Positions 20,521-30,935 of a DNA stretch of 64,000 nt are shown here, piece by piece (position 1 is the first letter of the stretch; each line of letters starts with the position of its first letter). The position numbers and the translations under genes were made by a program. The stretch covers positions 186,001 to 250,000 of the forward strand of contig JANPYM010000019.1 in NCBI GenBank assembly GCA_025890175.1. The letters run 5' to 3'. The notes beneath the pieces were generated by a model that ran no database searches, was not told where the DNA came from, and worked only from the letters and a program-made list of their open reading frames with translations. The DNA is from Ciborinia camelliae. Its lineage: Eukaryota > Ascomycota > Leotiomycetes > Helotiales > Sclerotiniaceae.

Positions 20521-20700
20521 TTGTATTCTCGGGAGGCGTGGGCTTGGAGCAAGGCTATTGGGGAGAAGCTTGCACGAATGTCGCGGAATGAAGAATTGGC
20601 TGAGGCACAAAATGTTGAGGATATTGAAGAGCAATTGGATTTAGAGGCGTTCTCACTGGCCAGCGGTTCTCCGGAATTCCAGGACCTGATCTCCAGCAAC
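20521..20700 (+). pseudogene. Helical coding-like fragment fused in frame to amidase piece
   Basis: Reads YSREAWAWSKAIGEKLARMS, NEELAEAQNVEDIEEQLDLE, then LASGSPEFQDLI. It is helical and charged. Family unknown. The frame passes without a stop into the amidase fragment at 20701, giving a chimeric open frame of about 100 codons. Confidence 0.45.
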
Positions 20701-20796
20701 GATGCGTTTACAGTGGAACTCATTGGAGCCGCAAGAGGTGGTCTGATTGGCAAAACCAACATGCCGTCAATGGCGTATGGAGGTATGCAACGAGGA
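20701..20796 (+). pseudogene. Amidase-signature enzyme fragment
   Basis: Reads DAFTVELIGAARGGLIGKTN then MPSMAYGGMQRG. In amidase-signature hydrolases the phrase D(A)(F/V)(T/V)V..(L)R.AG.(I/L)(I/L)GKTN(M/L)P marks the region before the catalytic Ser-Ser loop, and fungal members continue MQRGVYGRAESPYN. Here it breaks after MQRG. The catalytic Lys and Ser residues lie outside. Confidence 0.85.
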
Positions 20797-20967
20797 AACT
20801 CGAGATGGCGGATGTGTTGTCTTTCAACCTGACACAAGCAAAGATACATTCATATCGGTACTCCATGAATTGAGGACCGCATGTTTTTGATGACTTGCTT
20901 TGGACGAACCCCAATTTACCTTTTTCTTTCGATCCTATATTTTTTCTCCAATCCTATTTTCTTTTTA

Positions 20968-21330
20968 CGAACCTACAAATCTACGAATCTACGAACCTAC
21001 GAACCTACGAACCTACGAACCTACGAATCTACGAATCTACGAACCTACCTCCTCCCTCCGATCCTACCTCCTCCCTCCGATCCTACCTCCTCCCTCCGAT
21101 CCTACCTCCTCCCTCCGATCCTACCTCCTCCCTCCGATCCTACCTCCTCCCTCCGATCCTACGAATCTAAAAACCTAAAAATCGTACGATTCCTTCCTCC
21201 GAACCTACCTCCTCCCTCTAAACCTACCTCCTCCCTCCGATCCTACGAATCTACGAACCTACCTCCTCCCTCCGATCCTACCTCCTCCCTCCGATCCTAC
21301 GAACCTACGAACCTACGAACCTTAATTATA
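20968..21330 (+). repeat. Compound minisatellite: CTACGAAC and CCTACCTCCTCCCTCCGAT units
   Basis: An 8-bp CTACGAAC/CTACGAAT array is followed by about six 19-bp units CCTACCTCCTCCCTCCGAT, then shorter alternations of both. All three plus frames stay open because of the repeat, so the long frames here are not evidence of genes. Confidence 0.95.
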
Positions 21331-22639
21331 AGTAGGTTTTTATGGTACTATTAATAGCTTATTTAGAACCTTTTTCGACACCCTCTCTTTTGCGGTAGGC
21401 TTGTTTATATGGATATTTCCATCAACGCTTGTCTAGAATTCTTTTCATTCTCAGGAACCAGGACCACGTCTGCAGATGTATTATGACCTCGGAGACGACC
21501 GATAATCTCGACTCTTTATATAATAATCTTCCCAACAAGTTCTAAGATTGTCTCAGTACAATTGGATCCTTTTCTCGTCGACGAATTGAAGTTCCCGACG
21601 AGTTGATTAAGCCAAATATTTAAAATGGACCAAGTATGGCGTTCGATTCGCCGCTAGTCCAATTTATCTCCAGAATTGTGACAACCTATACCATCTCTCG
21701 CAATTTGTTTTTATCCCTCTATTTTTACCTATCAAGTATGAGAACACCCCACCAGGTTCGATATCGTTCTTCTTGCTCAGTCCAAAGCTGAACGAGTGTT
21801 GTGGGAATTGTTCCAACCTAAATCAAAGCCGTCTTGGAGGCAGAGAAGAGGTCGAATTCTAAAAGAAATGAGTTAGTCAATGAGAAGAGGGATATAGCTT
21901 TTTTATATCTTGATAATAATAATTGGCGCCAGACTTGCATTGTTGAAAGCTGGGAAGGAATAAAATAAGTTACCATATACAGGGAATTTGGGAATGGGGT
22001 GGGTTGGGGTGAGATGAGTTGGGGTGAGTTGGGGTATACTCTAAATCCACCGATAATCTGACAATATGAAGTTTTATATCTTTGATGTTCTATGAATTCC
22101 CGGCCACGATTTTTACATTCTAGGTCAAGGCACCGGAACTTATTCAAACATCTCTGTCCAGCATGATTCTGTCCTCCCAACCCTTCTTATCGAGCGACTT
22201 TGAATGGATGTTGTTGCTCTGAATAATGAGTTGATTCTGTTTCCAATGAAGGTGTGTAGGGTACGGATGGATTATCGACGTGTTACTGTTACTGTTCTGT
22301 TACTGTTATTGTGATATGAAATTTTACTTATTCGCTTATCAACTAAGAACCTTAGTCCAAAACTAGGGAATAGCTTCAACTTAGCATCGCAGTGCAGTGC
22401 AGTCGCAACATCATAATGCAACATTGCAATAAGAGACTTTCAAGCCGAGCAATGCATTCTTAAAGTTTGTTGCTTTGCGTGCTCTGCGATGGTTGATAGA
22501 TTGGGTGCCAAGCTCCCCGGGGCCACGATAAGTGGCTGGATGTGCAGCGTCTTTGTACAAACCCCAAGGATACTATTGATCTGACATCTAAACGTGAATC
22601 TCTCTACTTGTTTGTTTTATTTTATTTTATTTGATATTG
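21331..22639. other. No gene recognised
   Basis: A plus piece at 21461-21500 reads GPRLQMYYDLGDD. A minus frame at 21818-22180 is open but not convincing. A GGGTTGGGGTGAG tract lies at 21990-22035. Confidence 0.3.
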
Positions 22640-22741
22640 TTCGAAGACGAATTAGCGGACCTTGAACAAGAGCAGCTAGACAATAAGATGCTGAAGACTG
22701 GTTCTGTGCCAGTCTCCGATGAGGTTCATAGATTGCCATCC
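22640..22741 (+). pseudogene. SNF7/VPS32 (ESCRT-III) C-terminal fragment
   Basis: Reads FEDELADLEQEQLDNKMLKT then GSVPVSDEVHRLPS. The DEL..EL..(L)EQE.LD.K(M)L(.T)G.(V)PVSD..H(R)LP pattern is the acidic C-terminal helix and linker of fungal Snf7, the main filament-forming subunit of ESCRT-III on endosomes. The start of the protein is absent. The frame continues into unrelated sequence to 22930. Confidence 0.88.
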
Positions 22742-23084
22742 GGCTTGATTCGCATGGAGTTCCGGAAAATGCAAATGTGGGACATCGGCGTCGTGGGCAA
22801 TCGAACGAATGGGAAATTATACCAACCTCACGGTACTCAACGACGAAAGGAGTTTCGGTACAAGCAAGTACCGATCGGCATTCAATGCCTTTTAGTTATC
22901 GTAGGTACCTATGAATATATGAATATATGAATATACGAATATATCATCCCAAATTCCATTCATTGATACTAACCCTAAGTACTAGCTAGCAAGCGCTTCG
23001 GACCGCTCGACCGAAGGAAAAGAAAGGAAAGGAAAGGAGAGGAGAGGAAAGCAATGCAAAGCAAAGCAAAACCACTGGAAAACG
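22742..23084. other. In-frame continuation and purine tract
   Basis: From 22742 to about 22890 the SNF7 frame continues as RMEFRKMQMWDIGVVGNRTN and GKLYQPHGTQRRKEFRYKQ, which may be another donor piece. 23010-23075 is a GGAAAGGAAAGG tract. Confidence 0.35.
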
Positions 23085-23492
23085 TCCGTTGAAGAGGAAA
23101 CATACGTCAGAGAGACAACGTTCCAAGAGATCTTTGCTGAATTAAATAAAGATCAAGCGACTTATAGCGTCCCTTCCAGGGATTCGCTTGAAACGTATAA
23201 CTTTATGCCCCACACTCCATGCAGAGTAAAAAAAAGTGAAGAGGCGCTTCATGCGAACCCCGCTGTGCCACCAGAGCTCCTCAATAACCCCGGAGATTCA
23301 TGTGCGATTTGCATTGCCTCAAGAATCCAGAGTGGTATATGCAGCATAATGACACCCATACCAAGAACGCTTGGGAGTGTAATGTCCCCCGTGACGGTTC
23401 ATCCTGGTACGTTTTGGTATAGAGTCGGTCAATATTCTGAGACTTCAATTACAGTCGAGCTTTGGTATCCCCCTTTTGATTGGTTCAGGTAA
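23085..23492 (+). pseudogene. Chimeric open frame containing a RING-type E3 fragment
   Basis: A frame open for about 135 codons joins three textures. The first is SVEEETYVRETTFQEIFAEL with NKDQATYSVPSRDSLETYNF, unknown. The second, 23257-23315, is VPPELLNNPGDSCAICI. The third is MTPIPRTLGSVMSPVTVHPG with TFWYRVGQYSETSITVELWY. The middle phrase matches the entry to a RING-H2 finger in fungal ubiquitin ligases (ELLN.PGDSCAICID.LED), giving only the first CxxC pair. Its remaining zinc ligands are missing. Confidence 0.6.
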
Positions 23493-23548
23493 GTGATATA
23501 GCTGGGTTAGCATGATGCTCGTATCATGCCCCTGTCACCATTCATCAG

Positions 23549-23609
23549 ATGCAATTACTGCCTGGAATGGAAGGAAAAGATATAATAAAGAGGTTGAAGC
23601 AGGAACTAT

Positions 23610-23647
<38 letters not shown>

Positions 23648-23794
23648 CTAAATCGCGATCGCGATAAATATCGTGACCGAGAAAGAGATGACGATAAACA
23701 CAGATCTTCGTCTCATAAGCATCGTTCTAGCCATCGCTCTCATCGCGATGAGCGTTCTAGAAGTCGAGAACGTGAACGTAGTGATCGTGCCTGA
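23549..23794 (+). pseudogene. Arg/Ser-rich splicing-factor-like fragment
   Basis: Reads QLLPGMEGKDIIKRLKQELL, then an RE run encoded by a (GA)n microsatellite at 23612-23644, then KHRSSSHKHRSSHRSHRDER and RSRERERS before a TGA. RD/RE/RS tails of this kind occur in pre-mRNA splicing proteins such as PRP38. The exact family cannot be set from such a tail. Confidence 0.5.
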
Positions 23795-23870
23795 AGCATG
23801 GAGGACCTCATTATTTCTCTTTAAAGACCATTCTCATGTGCCAACGGAACGTAACGAGGAACGAAAGAGA

Positions 23871-23924
23871 AGATCTGATCAACCGCTGTATCTTGGTGCT
23901 GTGAAGGCAAATGTTGGGCATGGG
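23871..23924 (+). pseudogene. Polyketide synthase ketosynthase (KS) fragment
   Basis: Reads RSDQPLYLGAVKANVGHG. PLY(L/I)G(A/S)VK(A/T)N(V/I)GH is the conserved KS motif around the third catalytic residue (the H of NVGH) of type I PKS. Here it is followed by YStop instead of EAAAG. A fungal PKS exceeds 2000 residues; only about 18 are present. Confidence 0.88.
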
Positions 23925-24579
23925 TATTAGCCAGATAGCATTATGCCACCAGCACCTGAAGAGGAATACAAACGCCTTCAATGGATTGAAGCATATCCAG
24001 GTTCATTGGAAGCCAAAACAGTTTGCCAATCAACAATGTTTGGTACATTAACTGCACCATGACCAGCAAGTGAGGTTCTTGGCCTGGCCTTGTTCTGTGC
24101 TGTTTAGTATAGTAGAGAACAGCATAGTATACTGTTACTGTTATTGTTATTGTTATTTAGTGTAGTGTTTTTATTTCTCTCATCTTCCTTCCTCTTTCCC
24201 TAAACCATAACCATAATCTATAATCTATAATCTATAACCATAAAAAACCTAATGGATGGGCGGATGTTGAAGAGGATTACGATGACGAGGATGAGTAGAA
24301 ACTTGTTCGGAAATCGGTATTCTGTGAGAATAACACTATAGCTTCTCGCAGGTCACTGCTTGAAACCCAACGCCATGTAAACATCGTATCTCACAAAACA
24401 AGCACTCACATCCGGCCTATTCAAGTTACTTTTTGCGATTTCGTCGATTAATAACATCACTTTGTGGATGGGGAAATACGACTGTGTGCTTTTGATCAGG
24501 GTTGTATGATGGGCCGCGACCCCTTCTCTTTTCAAATTAGCAATTTAAAATTTACCACTGGGAGGAATACACATACACA

Positions 24580-24725
24580 TCCAGTCAATTGTTGAAGCAT
24601 TTGTAGAACACAACCTGTTAGAAGTCGACGCCCGAGATGCGGCGAGCCTAGGACAATATCTTTGTTTTTCGGGACTTGAAAGGTTTGGGGGAAAGATCGT
24701 TATTGCTGCGCCTCTAAGACATTAA
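24580..24725 (+). pseudogene. Unnamed coding-like fragment
   Basis: Reads QSIVEAFVEHNLLEVDARDA then ASLGQYLCFSGLERFGGKIV and IAAPLRH, TAA at 24723. Good coding texture. Family unknown. A second stretch upstream, 23955-24050 (PAPEEEYKRLQWIEAYPGSL), also looks coding. Confidence 0.4.
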
Positions 24726-25549
<824 letters not shown>

Positions 25550-25873
25550 GCCATTGACAGGGAATAAGGTAATTTCATCATTACCAAATTCATATTGTAT
25601 TGAACAGCTTTACTCAGTGGCAATCTTGATGTTGATTGTCTAAACTTGAATTAAATGGAATGATATGGTCTGGTAGAGCACCACTCACCATTCTTTGGAC
25701 TTTATTTTGGGGAGGGGAGAATTGAGATGGGGGGGGTTTTTTGTTTGTTTGTTTTGGGGGGGGGGGGGGGAGAGGGGGGATATTTTTCCAATAATCCCGA
25801 CACCTCATTGAGAGGTCCAACTCTGCTTTGACCGATCAGACTATCAAAATAATTATTTTGTGGTTGACAACTT
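25550..25873. other. No gene; poly-G tracts
   Basis: A long G run at 25754-25770 beside TTTGTTTG steps. Nothing coding is recognised. Confidence 0.5.
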
Positions 25874-26052
25874 AGGATTTGATTTAATTTTGTTGTAAGA
25901 ACACGTGAATGTTATACATTCACTGTATGGGGAATATGCTATAGATACAGGACTAGCGTGAAACGCTAGTTCTGTATCCTGTAGCATATAATCCCCACAC
26001 AATTAATGTAGATTATTATGCACAATAATACAACAAATTTGATTTGATTTGA
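25874..26052. mobile_element. Long foldback (MITE-like) inverted repeat
   Basis: Two imperfect arms of about 85 bp meet at a 3-base loop (GAA, 25960-25962). The inner 35 bp pair almost perfectly: the left arm carries AATATGCTATAGATACAG and the right arm CTGTATCCTGTAGCATAT. The outer arms contain matching TTTGTTGTA and TTTGATTTGATTT tracts. It has no coding capacity. A transcript would form a long hairpin. It could be a foldback transposon remnant or an inverted duplication at a break. Confidence 0.75.
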
Positions 26053-26494
26053 TTTGATTTGTCGCGTAAGGAAGGAGGAATATCTTTAGAAGTATTGTTG
26101 TTTACTTTTGTGTGTGATGGTTGGATTGGATTGGATTGGATTGGAAGGAAATTTCAGGTCCTGAGGAAGTATCTAAGCTCTATAGTCAGTATTCTTCTCC
26201 AACCAAATGTTTGAAGATTTATAGACAATCTAAAGCCAAATCTTAGAAAAGGAGGGCATCACGCTTGGTATCAACTTTATCTGTTTCCCATCTTCGCTTG
26301 GAGGAATCGCCTTGGAAGGGCATCCCGTCGGAAAACTGGTCCTTATTGATTAGCACCAAATATTAATATCCAAGGTAGATTCATGCAAATATCGCGAACA
26401 TTTGTGGTAGCACTTTATATAAACTAATAAATTTTGAAAATTTGTTGAAAAGGTAGATCACGTGAAGGTGCAAGTTGTGTGATGTATATGATAA

Positions 26495-26712
26495 TACTAT
26501 AGTGGGCAAACCCACAGAGCCTGAAACGTATTTTTTTATTTTTAAAATATTTATAATAATTATATATTAGTATATATTAATTTTAATTTTTATTTTATTT
26601 TTTATTTATATTTTGTTTATATTTTGTTTTTTAATACTAATATATAATTATTATAAATATTTTAAAAATAAAAAAATACGTTTTAAACTCTATAGGTTTG
26701 CCCACTATAGTA
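26495..26712. mobile_element. TA-flanked MITE (Tc1/mariner type)
   Basis: A 214-bp AT-rich element (26497-26710) begins CTATAGTGGGCAAACC and ends GGTTTGCCCACTATAG, perfect terminal inverted repeats of at least 16 bp. A TA lies directly outside each end (26495-26496 and 26711-26712). TA target duplication is the hallmark of Tc1/mariner/pogo transposition. The subterminal AT-rich arms also pair (ACGTATTTTTTTATTTTT with its complement). No transposase is present, so it is non-autonomous. Confidence 0.88.
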
Positions 26713-27260
26713 ATATATAATATATAATCATATTAAATCTATTATATAAAGTTATTATAATAATATTTTTTTAAAGTTTTATATATATTATATTTTTAAA
26801 ATATAATATTAAGATATACAATCACGTGATCCGAACGCAGTAAAGTGGAGGGGTCGTTTTTGCTCCCGCCCCGGAACCCTTCCACTTCGTTTCAGGCATA
26901 TTACTATAGAACTAAGATTGAACCTTGTATGCTATTTAAGCTTGAGATAAGGCGCTAGACCGTATCAGGCCTACGGGCCGCTTCGCGGTCCGTATGGCTC
27001 ATACGGCCCTGACTACTCTCAACAAAATTTATTAATAAATAATTAAATATATATTAATCTATATATAAAATTATTATAAAATATTGTTTTACAAAAAAAT
27101 ATACTTTTTATTAAAAATATATATATATATATATGATCCTTCGGAGCCTTTGCTCCTTTATAAGCAAGGCTGGGGTGCGAGTCCGTCGTACGTTGCCGTA
27201 CTTGGGTTATTGATTGGTTCATGGTAAAGGGATGGTAAAGGGATGATAAAGGCCAAATAT
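26713..27260. repeat. AT-rich and palindromic repeat remnants
   Basis: AT-rich blocks (26715-26820 and 27020-27130) around a GC-rich part with ATCACGTGATCC (26822), CTACGGGCCGCTTCGCGG and a second CGTATGGCTCATACGGCC palindrome. This looks like decayed transposon ends; no protein motif survives. Confidence 0.5.
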
Positions 27261-27269
27261 TCAAGAAAA

Positions 27270-27360
27270 TGGTCTACACATACTAGTCAATGAACAAACC
27301 GCACCGATGCAAACGAGTCCAATAAGAGGAACCATAAACCAGAAGAATGGATCCTGTGAT
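27270..27360 (-). pseudogene. Membrane-segment fragment, unnamed
   Basis: The minus strand reads [20 protein letters not shown] then LVCIGAVCSL, an acidic stretch leading into a clear hydrophobic helix. The family is not recognised. It lies head to tail against the PKS piece on the opposite strand. Confidence 0.4.
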
Positions 27361-27383
27361 CCCACTAGCAGATCGTTTTCGAA

Positions 27384-27506
27384 TTCTTCATCATCCTCTC
27401 CTCCATGTCCGGAATCATCGGGAACACCGCGCAGGCCAACTACGCCGCGGGTAACGCGTTCGAAGACGCCGTGGCCCTGCATCGACATAAACTCGGTCTC
27501 GCAGGC
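27384..27506 (+). pseudogene. Polyketide synthase ketoreductase (KR) fragment
   Basis: Reads [20 protein letters not shown] then [22 protein letters not shown](V/I)(V/M/I)LSS.(S)G..G(N).(G)QANYAA.N.F.DA.A.(H/Y)R is the Ser-Tyr-Asn catalytic region of fungal type I PKS ketoreductase domains, and the active-site S, Y and N are all present. It is a 41-codon slice. The KS piece at 23.9 kb is 3.5 kb away with unrelated genes between, so they are not one gene. Confidence 0.93.
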
Positions 27507-27565
27507 ATACTTTCGTTTACTGACTTTCCTGATTTAGGGTACTTCAAACACCACTGCAACTCGCT

Positions 27566-27955
27566 ATGATTCCAAGTCCCGAGAGAGAAGACTCAGACAA
27601 TCAATCACTTGTCAAAATGAGTGTCAATCAATCTCCAATCAATCTCAATTATCTGGAATGTAAGCTCACAGCCAACGATCTTGCGCCGGCATCAGGAATC
27701 ACCTCGACTGTGTTAGCAAAGCCTTACAACAGAAGTAAATCCTTGATCGGATCCGGAATAAGCTGATTTTCTACCAAGCTCCAAATAAGAATTAATGTTT
27801 GGACATCAGGACGCTCTTACCCTGGATGATATTCCTAGAATAGTGGCTGCTGAACAAGCAAAGGAACAAAGACCGAATGTATACAAACATGCCCGGCATG
27901 AACTTTATGACTTCGATACTAACTGCACATCTTCTCACGTTACCAGCAAATAATA
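27566..27955 (+). pseudogene. Unnamed coding-like fragments
   Basis: 27566-27766 reads YLECKLTANDLAPASGITST then VLAKPYNRSKSLIGSG. 27798-27951 reads LFGHQDALTLDDIPRIVAAE then EQRPNVYKHARHELYDF. Both have coding texture; neither is recognised. Confidence 0.4.
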
Positions 27956-28009
27956 TCATGGCTCAAATTGATACACCTGCTATGTCTAAAATGGCCGATC
28001 CAATGTTAC

Positions 28010-28160
28010 AACCTTTCAATTTTATATATAAATATTAAGTTATATTTTCTATATATTTATAATCTATTTAAATAAGGTTTAAACTTTTTGGATTATTTTA
28101 AATAATAATTTTTTATTTCGTTTTAGTTTTTTTTTTATTGTTGTGCTTGTCACAATAATT
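28010..28160. repeat. AT-rich block
   Basis: Very AT-rich with a TTTTTTTTATTG run and no coding frame. Confidence 0.5.
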
Positions 28161-28609
28161 TTAGCTTCTAGACTACCCCTTATTTGATATTATACACAAA
28201 CCTGACGATATGTCGTTCCCAGGTTCAAGTTTTGTACTAGCCCTTCCGTTAATCATTTGCAATATGAGTACATACCAAGTGTGCAGCATATGTGGAATTA
28301 ACGCTCGAACCATTAGTATGCACCCGGCGACAAGCCTGCGGAATCAATTTCAAGAGTAACTGGATTCACAGCAATGATCAGAGTCAATGTTTCTACAAGC
28401 CCCCTTTCTGGTTCACTCCTTATAAATTTTGCCCCAAGGTCTTGATTTTGAATCTTTGATGGGCTATTCCGAAACGTTAGCTCAGTGCCACTTGTCCATT
28501 CGGTTCTACATCATAACTTTCAACGCCTATAAAGAAGCTACAGTACTAGACCACTTCTATTTGTTCGACAGGGGTTTTGCACCAAAAGTCAACCACTTTA
28601 ATAATTTAT
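28161..28609. other. Doubtful coding pieces only
   Basis: 28430-28620 plus reads PQGLDFESLMGYSETLAQC and later EATVLDHFYLFDRGFAPK. Not recognised. Confidence 0.3.
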
Positions 28610-29040
28610 ATAATTTCTAATATCAATAGAATTATTTTTATTATTTATAATATAGATTATTTCAAAAGAAAATTCAATTAAAAAATATATAATTTATTTT
28701 TAGAAATTTTCTAGTTTATATAATTAGGATACAAAGTTACTTAATAGTTTTTAAATCGATTTTTGCGGGGAAAATCAATAAAAAAATTAATTTCAACTTT
28801 AAAGATTAAATATTTCACGAATATAATTTTTTAGCTTTTGAAAATTTAATTATATAATCTTTTTGTAAAAATCTTTAATATATTAATAGGAATTAATGAT
28901 TAAACTTTTAATTGTATTAAAATATTAAAGTGAAATGTATGTATTTTGATTGATTTGGGTGTAAATTTAAGGTTCAACTAATATAAGTGGAGGGGTACTG
29001 TAGTCTAGCATATTATAGAAGACAATAATTTTTTTGCCAG
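28610..29040. repeat. AT-rich block ending in a 47-bp shared repeat
   Basis: AT-rich with no coding frame. Bases 28945-28991 reappear in reverse complement at 38642-38688 without mismatch, covering GATTTGGGTGTAAATTTAAG and ACTAATATAAGTGGA. The match is exact at an element edge, so this is probably the terminus of a repeat family. Confidence 0.75.
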
Positions 29041-29430
29041 TGTCATGTCTTGTCAGATCTCGGTTGAGCATGGTGACTTGTTTGACAAAACATACAAGAA
29101 AGCCCAGGCGACTTTCGATGTACTTCCATCGAGCAGAGTGAAAAGACCGAAGCCAACAGCTGACAGTGCAAAGGCTGTTGCGTGAAGAGGTCTATAAGGG
29201 CGGCCACCGGAAGGCGCAACGCAACTCGAGATCGTAATGGTCGGACGTAAAATCCGTTGGTTTTATTATCGACTAATCCTTGAATTTGATAAAAGGAGAT
29301 CAGGTAGACCGTCCGGGAACGTTCGCGTTGACAAATGATGGGAATTATCGATTTAAGATTCGGGGAATGTGAGCGGAGAAAAGTAAGAAAAGCTCGTATC
29401 AATCTTCGTGAAGCTATCTGCAATCTTGTT
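29041..29430. other. Doubtful coding sequence
   Basis: A 173-codon minus frame covers 29043-29564 but overlaps the better supported glycosyltransferase-like piece and is probably mostly a shadow. Its part RSRVALRLPVAALIDLFTQQ could be real. Confidence 0.3.
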
Positions 29431-29591
29431 TTTGCCACACCACTCTTCATTGCTTTTACTCGAAACTGGCCATTACTCCAACAAGCAGTCGTCGCATGGA
29501 TAACTTCCGGTTGGCCAGCAGAAGATATATATGTTGTTGAAAACACCGGAACAATGAAATCCAACGAATTACACCAACTCTGTTTCGGCTA
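29431..29591 (+). pseudogene. Fungal glycosyltransferase-like fragment
   Basis: Reads FATPLFIAFTRNWPLLQQAV, VAWITSGWPAEDIYVVENTG, then TMKSNELHQL. PLFI.FTRNWPLLQQ.V..(Y/W)I..GWP.EDI.VVENTG is a conserved block I associate with an uncharacterised fungal Golgi-type glycosyltransferase family. The nucleotide-sugar-binding residues cannot be assigned from this part. The family feel is strong, the functional name less so. Confidence 0.6.
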
Positions 29592-30025
29592 GCCTTGAGT
29601 TTAACACCCGACTCTCCGGAAAGGCACCAGGTAACAAATTCTCGACCGCCCACCTCCCTTGTCCCTTTCTCAACATGTTTTGAATCAACATGAACTCATC
29701 AAATCATTTGTAGCTTCCCCGTCGCGGAATTGTCGCATAAGTTGTAGAAATTGACTATTCTGAAATTTGTCACTTTGGTTGTTACTAACGCCGTTTAGAA
29801 GTTCCCCAGCCGTACGTGATAACACGTCACATGTGTGATGAATGTTTACGTTACTGTAGTGAGCGGGCCTGAATATCGATCGTATAGATGCACCATTCTC
29901 TACGTGCAGATTAGATATATCTTTGATCCATCGTTTCTCAAATCAAACAATCAAAATAATATCTACATGAAAGCCAGTCATTAAAACATTCTCATCCTAT
30001 GACCATCAATAAATAATTTTAACAG
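29592..30025. other. No gene recognised
   Basis: Unique sequence; nothing coding supported. Confidence 0.4.
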
Positions 30026-30100
30026 AAGCAAGATATCAAGAAGGGCAAGCTTCGTTTCGTCCGCAACTGCTTCCCCCACAAGGGATATCTCTGGAACTAC
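30026..30100 (+). pseudogene. Inorganic pyrophosphatase fragment
   Basis: Reads [20 protein letters not shown] then YLWNY. KQD.KKGK(L/P)R(F/Y)V.N.FPHKGYIWNYGA.PQTWEDP is a hallmark of family I soluble pyrophosphatase, which hydrolyses PPi in the cytosol. The piece stops before PQTWEDP and lacks the metal-binding aspartates. The codons that follow (NILNNND) belong to other sequence. Confidence 0.92.
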
Positions 30101-30562
30101 AATATTTTGAACAACAATGATGTACACATTGAAGCAGAGCCCTAGACTTATACCGGCAAGAGCTTGGTAGCCAATCCATACACTGGAAGAGGAGTTAGGC
30201 TGTAGGGTCCCCCCTCTGAACTAAATTTGCCCTCGGCCAGACTCCCATTCGCGCACCCATACTTTCATCCAGACAATTGTCCATCAAAAGTTGTACGACA
30301 TGTTGACGAACGGGGACTTTCAATGGCGTTTGTTTTTCATGAGAATTATTTTCTATCGCGTTTGTTTTTTTTTTGTTTTTTTTTAAATCTCCAAGCTCCA
30401 CAGTGGATTGGCACACCCGGATTTCAAAGTTTATCTTAAAGTCGTTGGACGGACCCCAACTTTCCACCCCGACCCCCATCCCCAAGCGCATCTTTCACAT
30501 CCACAACACCCAAACTATTTCGCGCAGCCAAATCCTTGGGGGATCCCTCAAACCTAGAATCT
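30101..30562. other. Doubtful coding pieces only
   Basis: 30453-30572 plus reads DPNFPPRPPSPSASFTSTTP then KLFRAAKSLGDPSNLESLL. A minus frame at 30195-30491 is also open. Neither is recognised. 30360-30390 is a T-rich tract. Confidence 0.35.
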
Positions 30563-30690
30563 CTTCTTTGATTATATGAGCTTTTTGGGAGTTTCCAGCA
30601 CTGGCTGTAGGCCCTGTGATAATATTGGCGGTAAGGAGAGGTCGATCAAATATAGAAACCGTGACGGTTTCTCCTGTCCATGAATTCAGC
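30563..30690 (-). pseudogene. Unnamed coding-like minus fragment
   Basis: The minus strand reads FKLNSWTGETVTVSIFDRPL then LTANIITGPTASAGNSQKAH. The beta-strand-like texture suggests a folded or secreted domain. No family recognised. Confidence 0.45.
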
Positions 30691-30900
30691 TTGAAAACAA
30701 AAAAAAATTATTAAAAAAATAGTTAAATTAATTATTTAATATATTTTCAAATTTTATAAATTATTCGATTTTATTATTTTTGATTAAAAATTTTAATTTG
30801 TTTTAGAGTTATAATAATATTTATTTTGTATTTTATAAATTCGAATATATAAGTTTATATTTTATTATTTTAAATTAAATAAACAAATTAAATTCATTTC
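30691..30900. repeat. AT-rich block
   Basis: AT-rich, followed by a TCTATTCTAT pentamer-like tract at 30900-30935 and by an ATCACGTGCTAGTCACGTGA palindrome near 31066. Confidence 0.5.
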
Positions 30901-30935
30901 TCTATTCTATTCTATTCTATTCCATTCTATCCTAT

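Noticed and set aside
20895..21354. Three overlapping long plus-strand ORFs of 91-157 codons
   Set aside because: They are open only because of 8-bp and 19-bp tandem repeats without stops; all three frames are open at once.
29043..29564. 173-codon minus-strand ORF
   Set aside because: About half of it is the shadow of the better supported glycosyltransferase-like piece on the plus strand, and its remaining codons show no domain.
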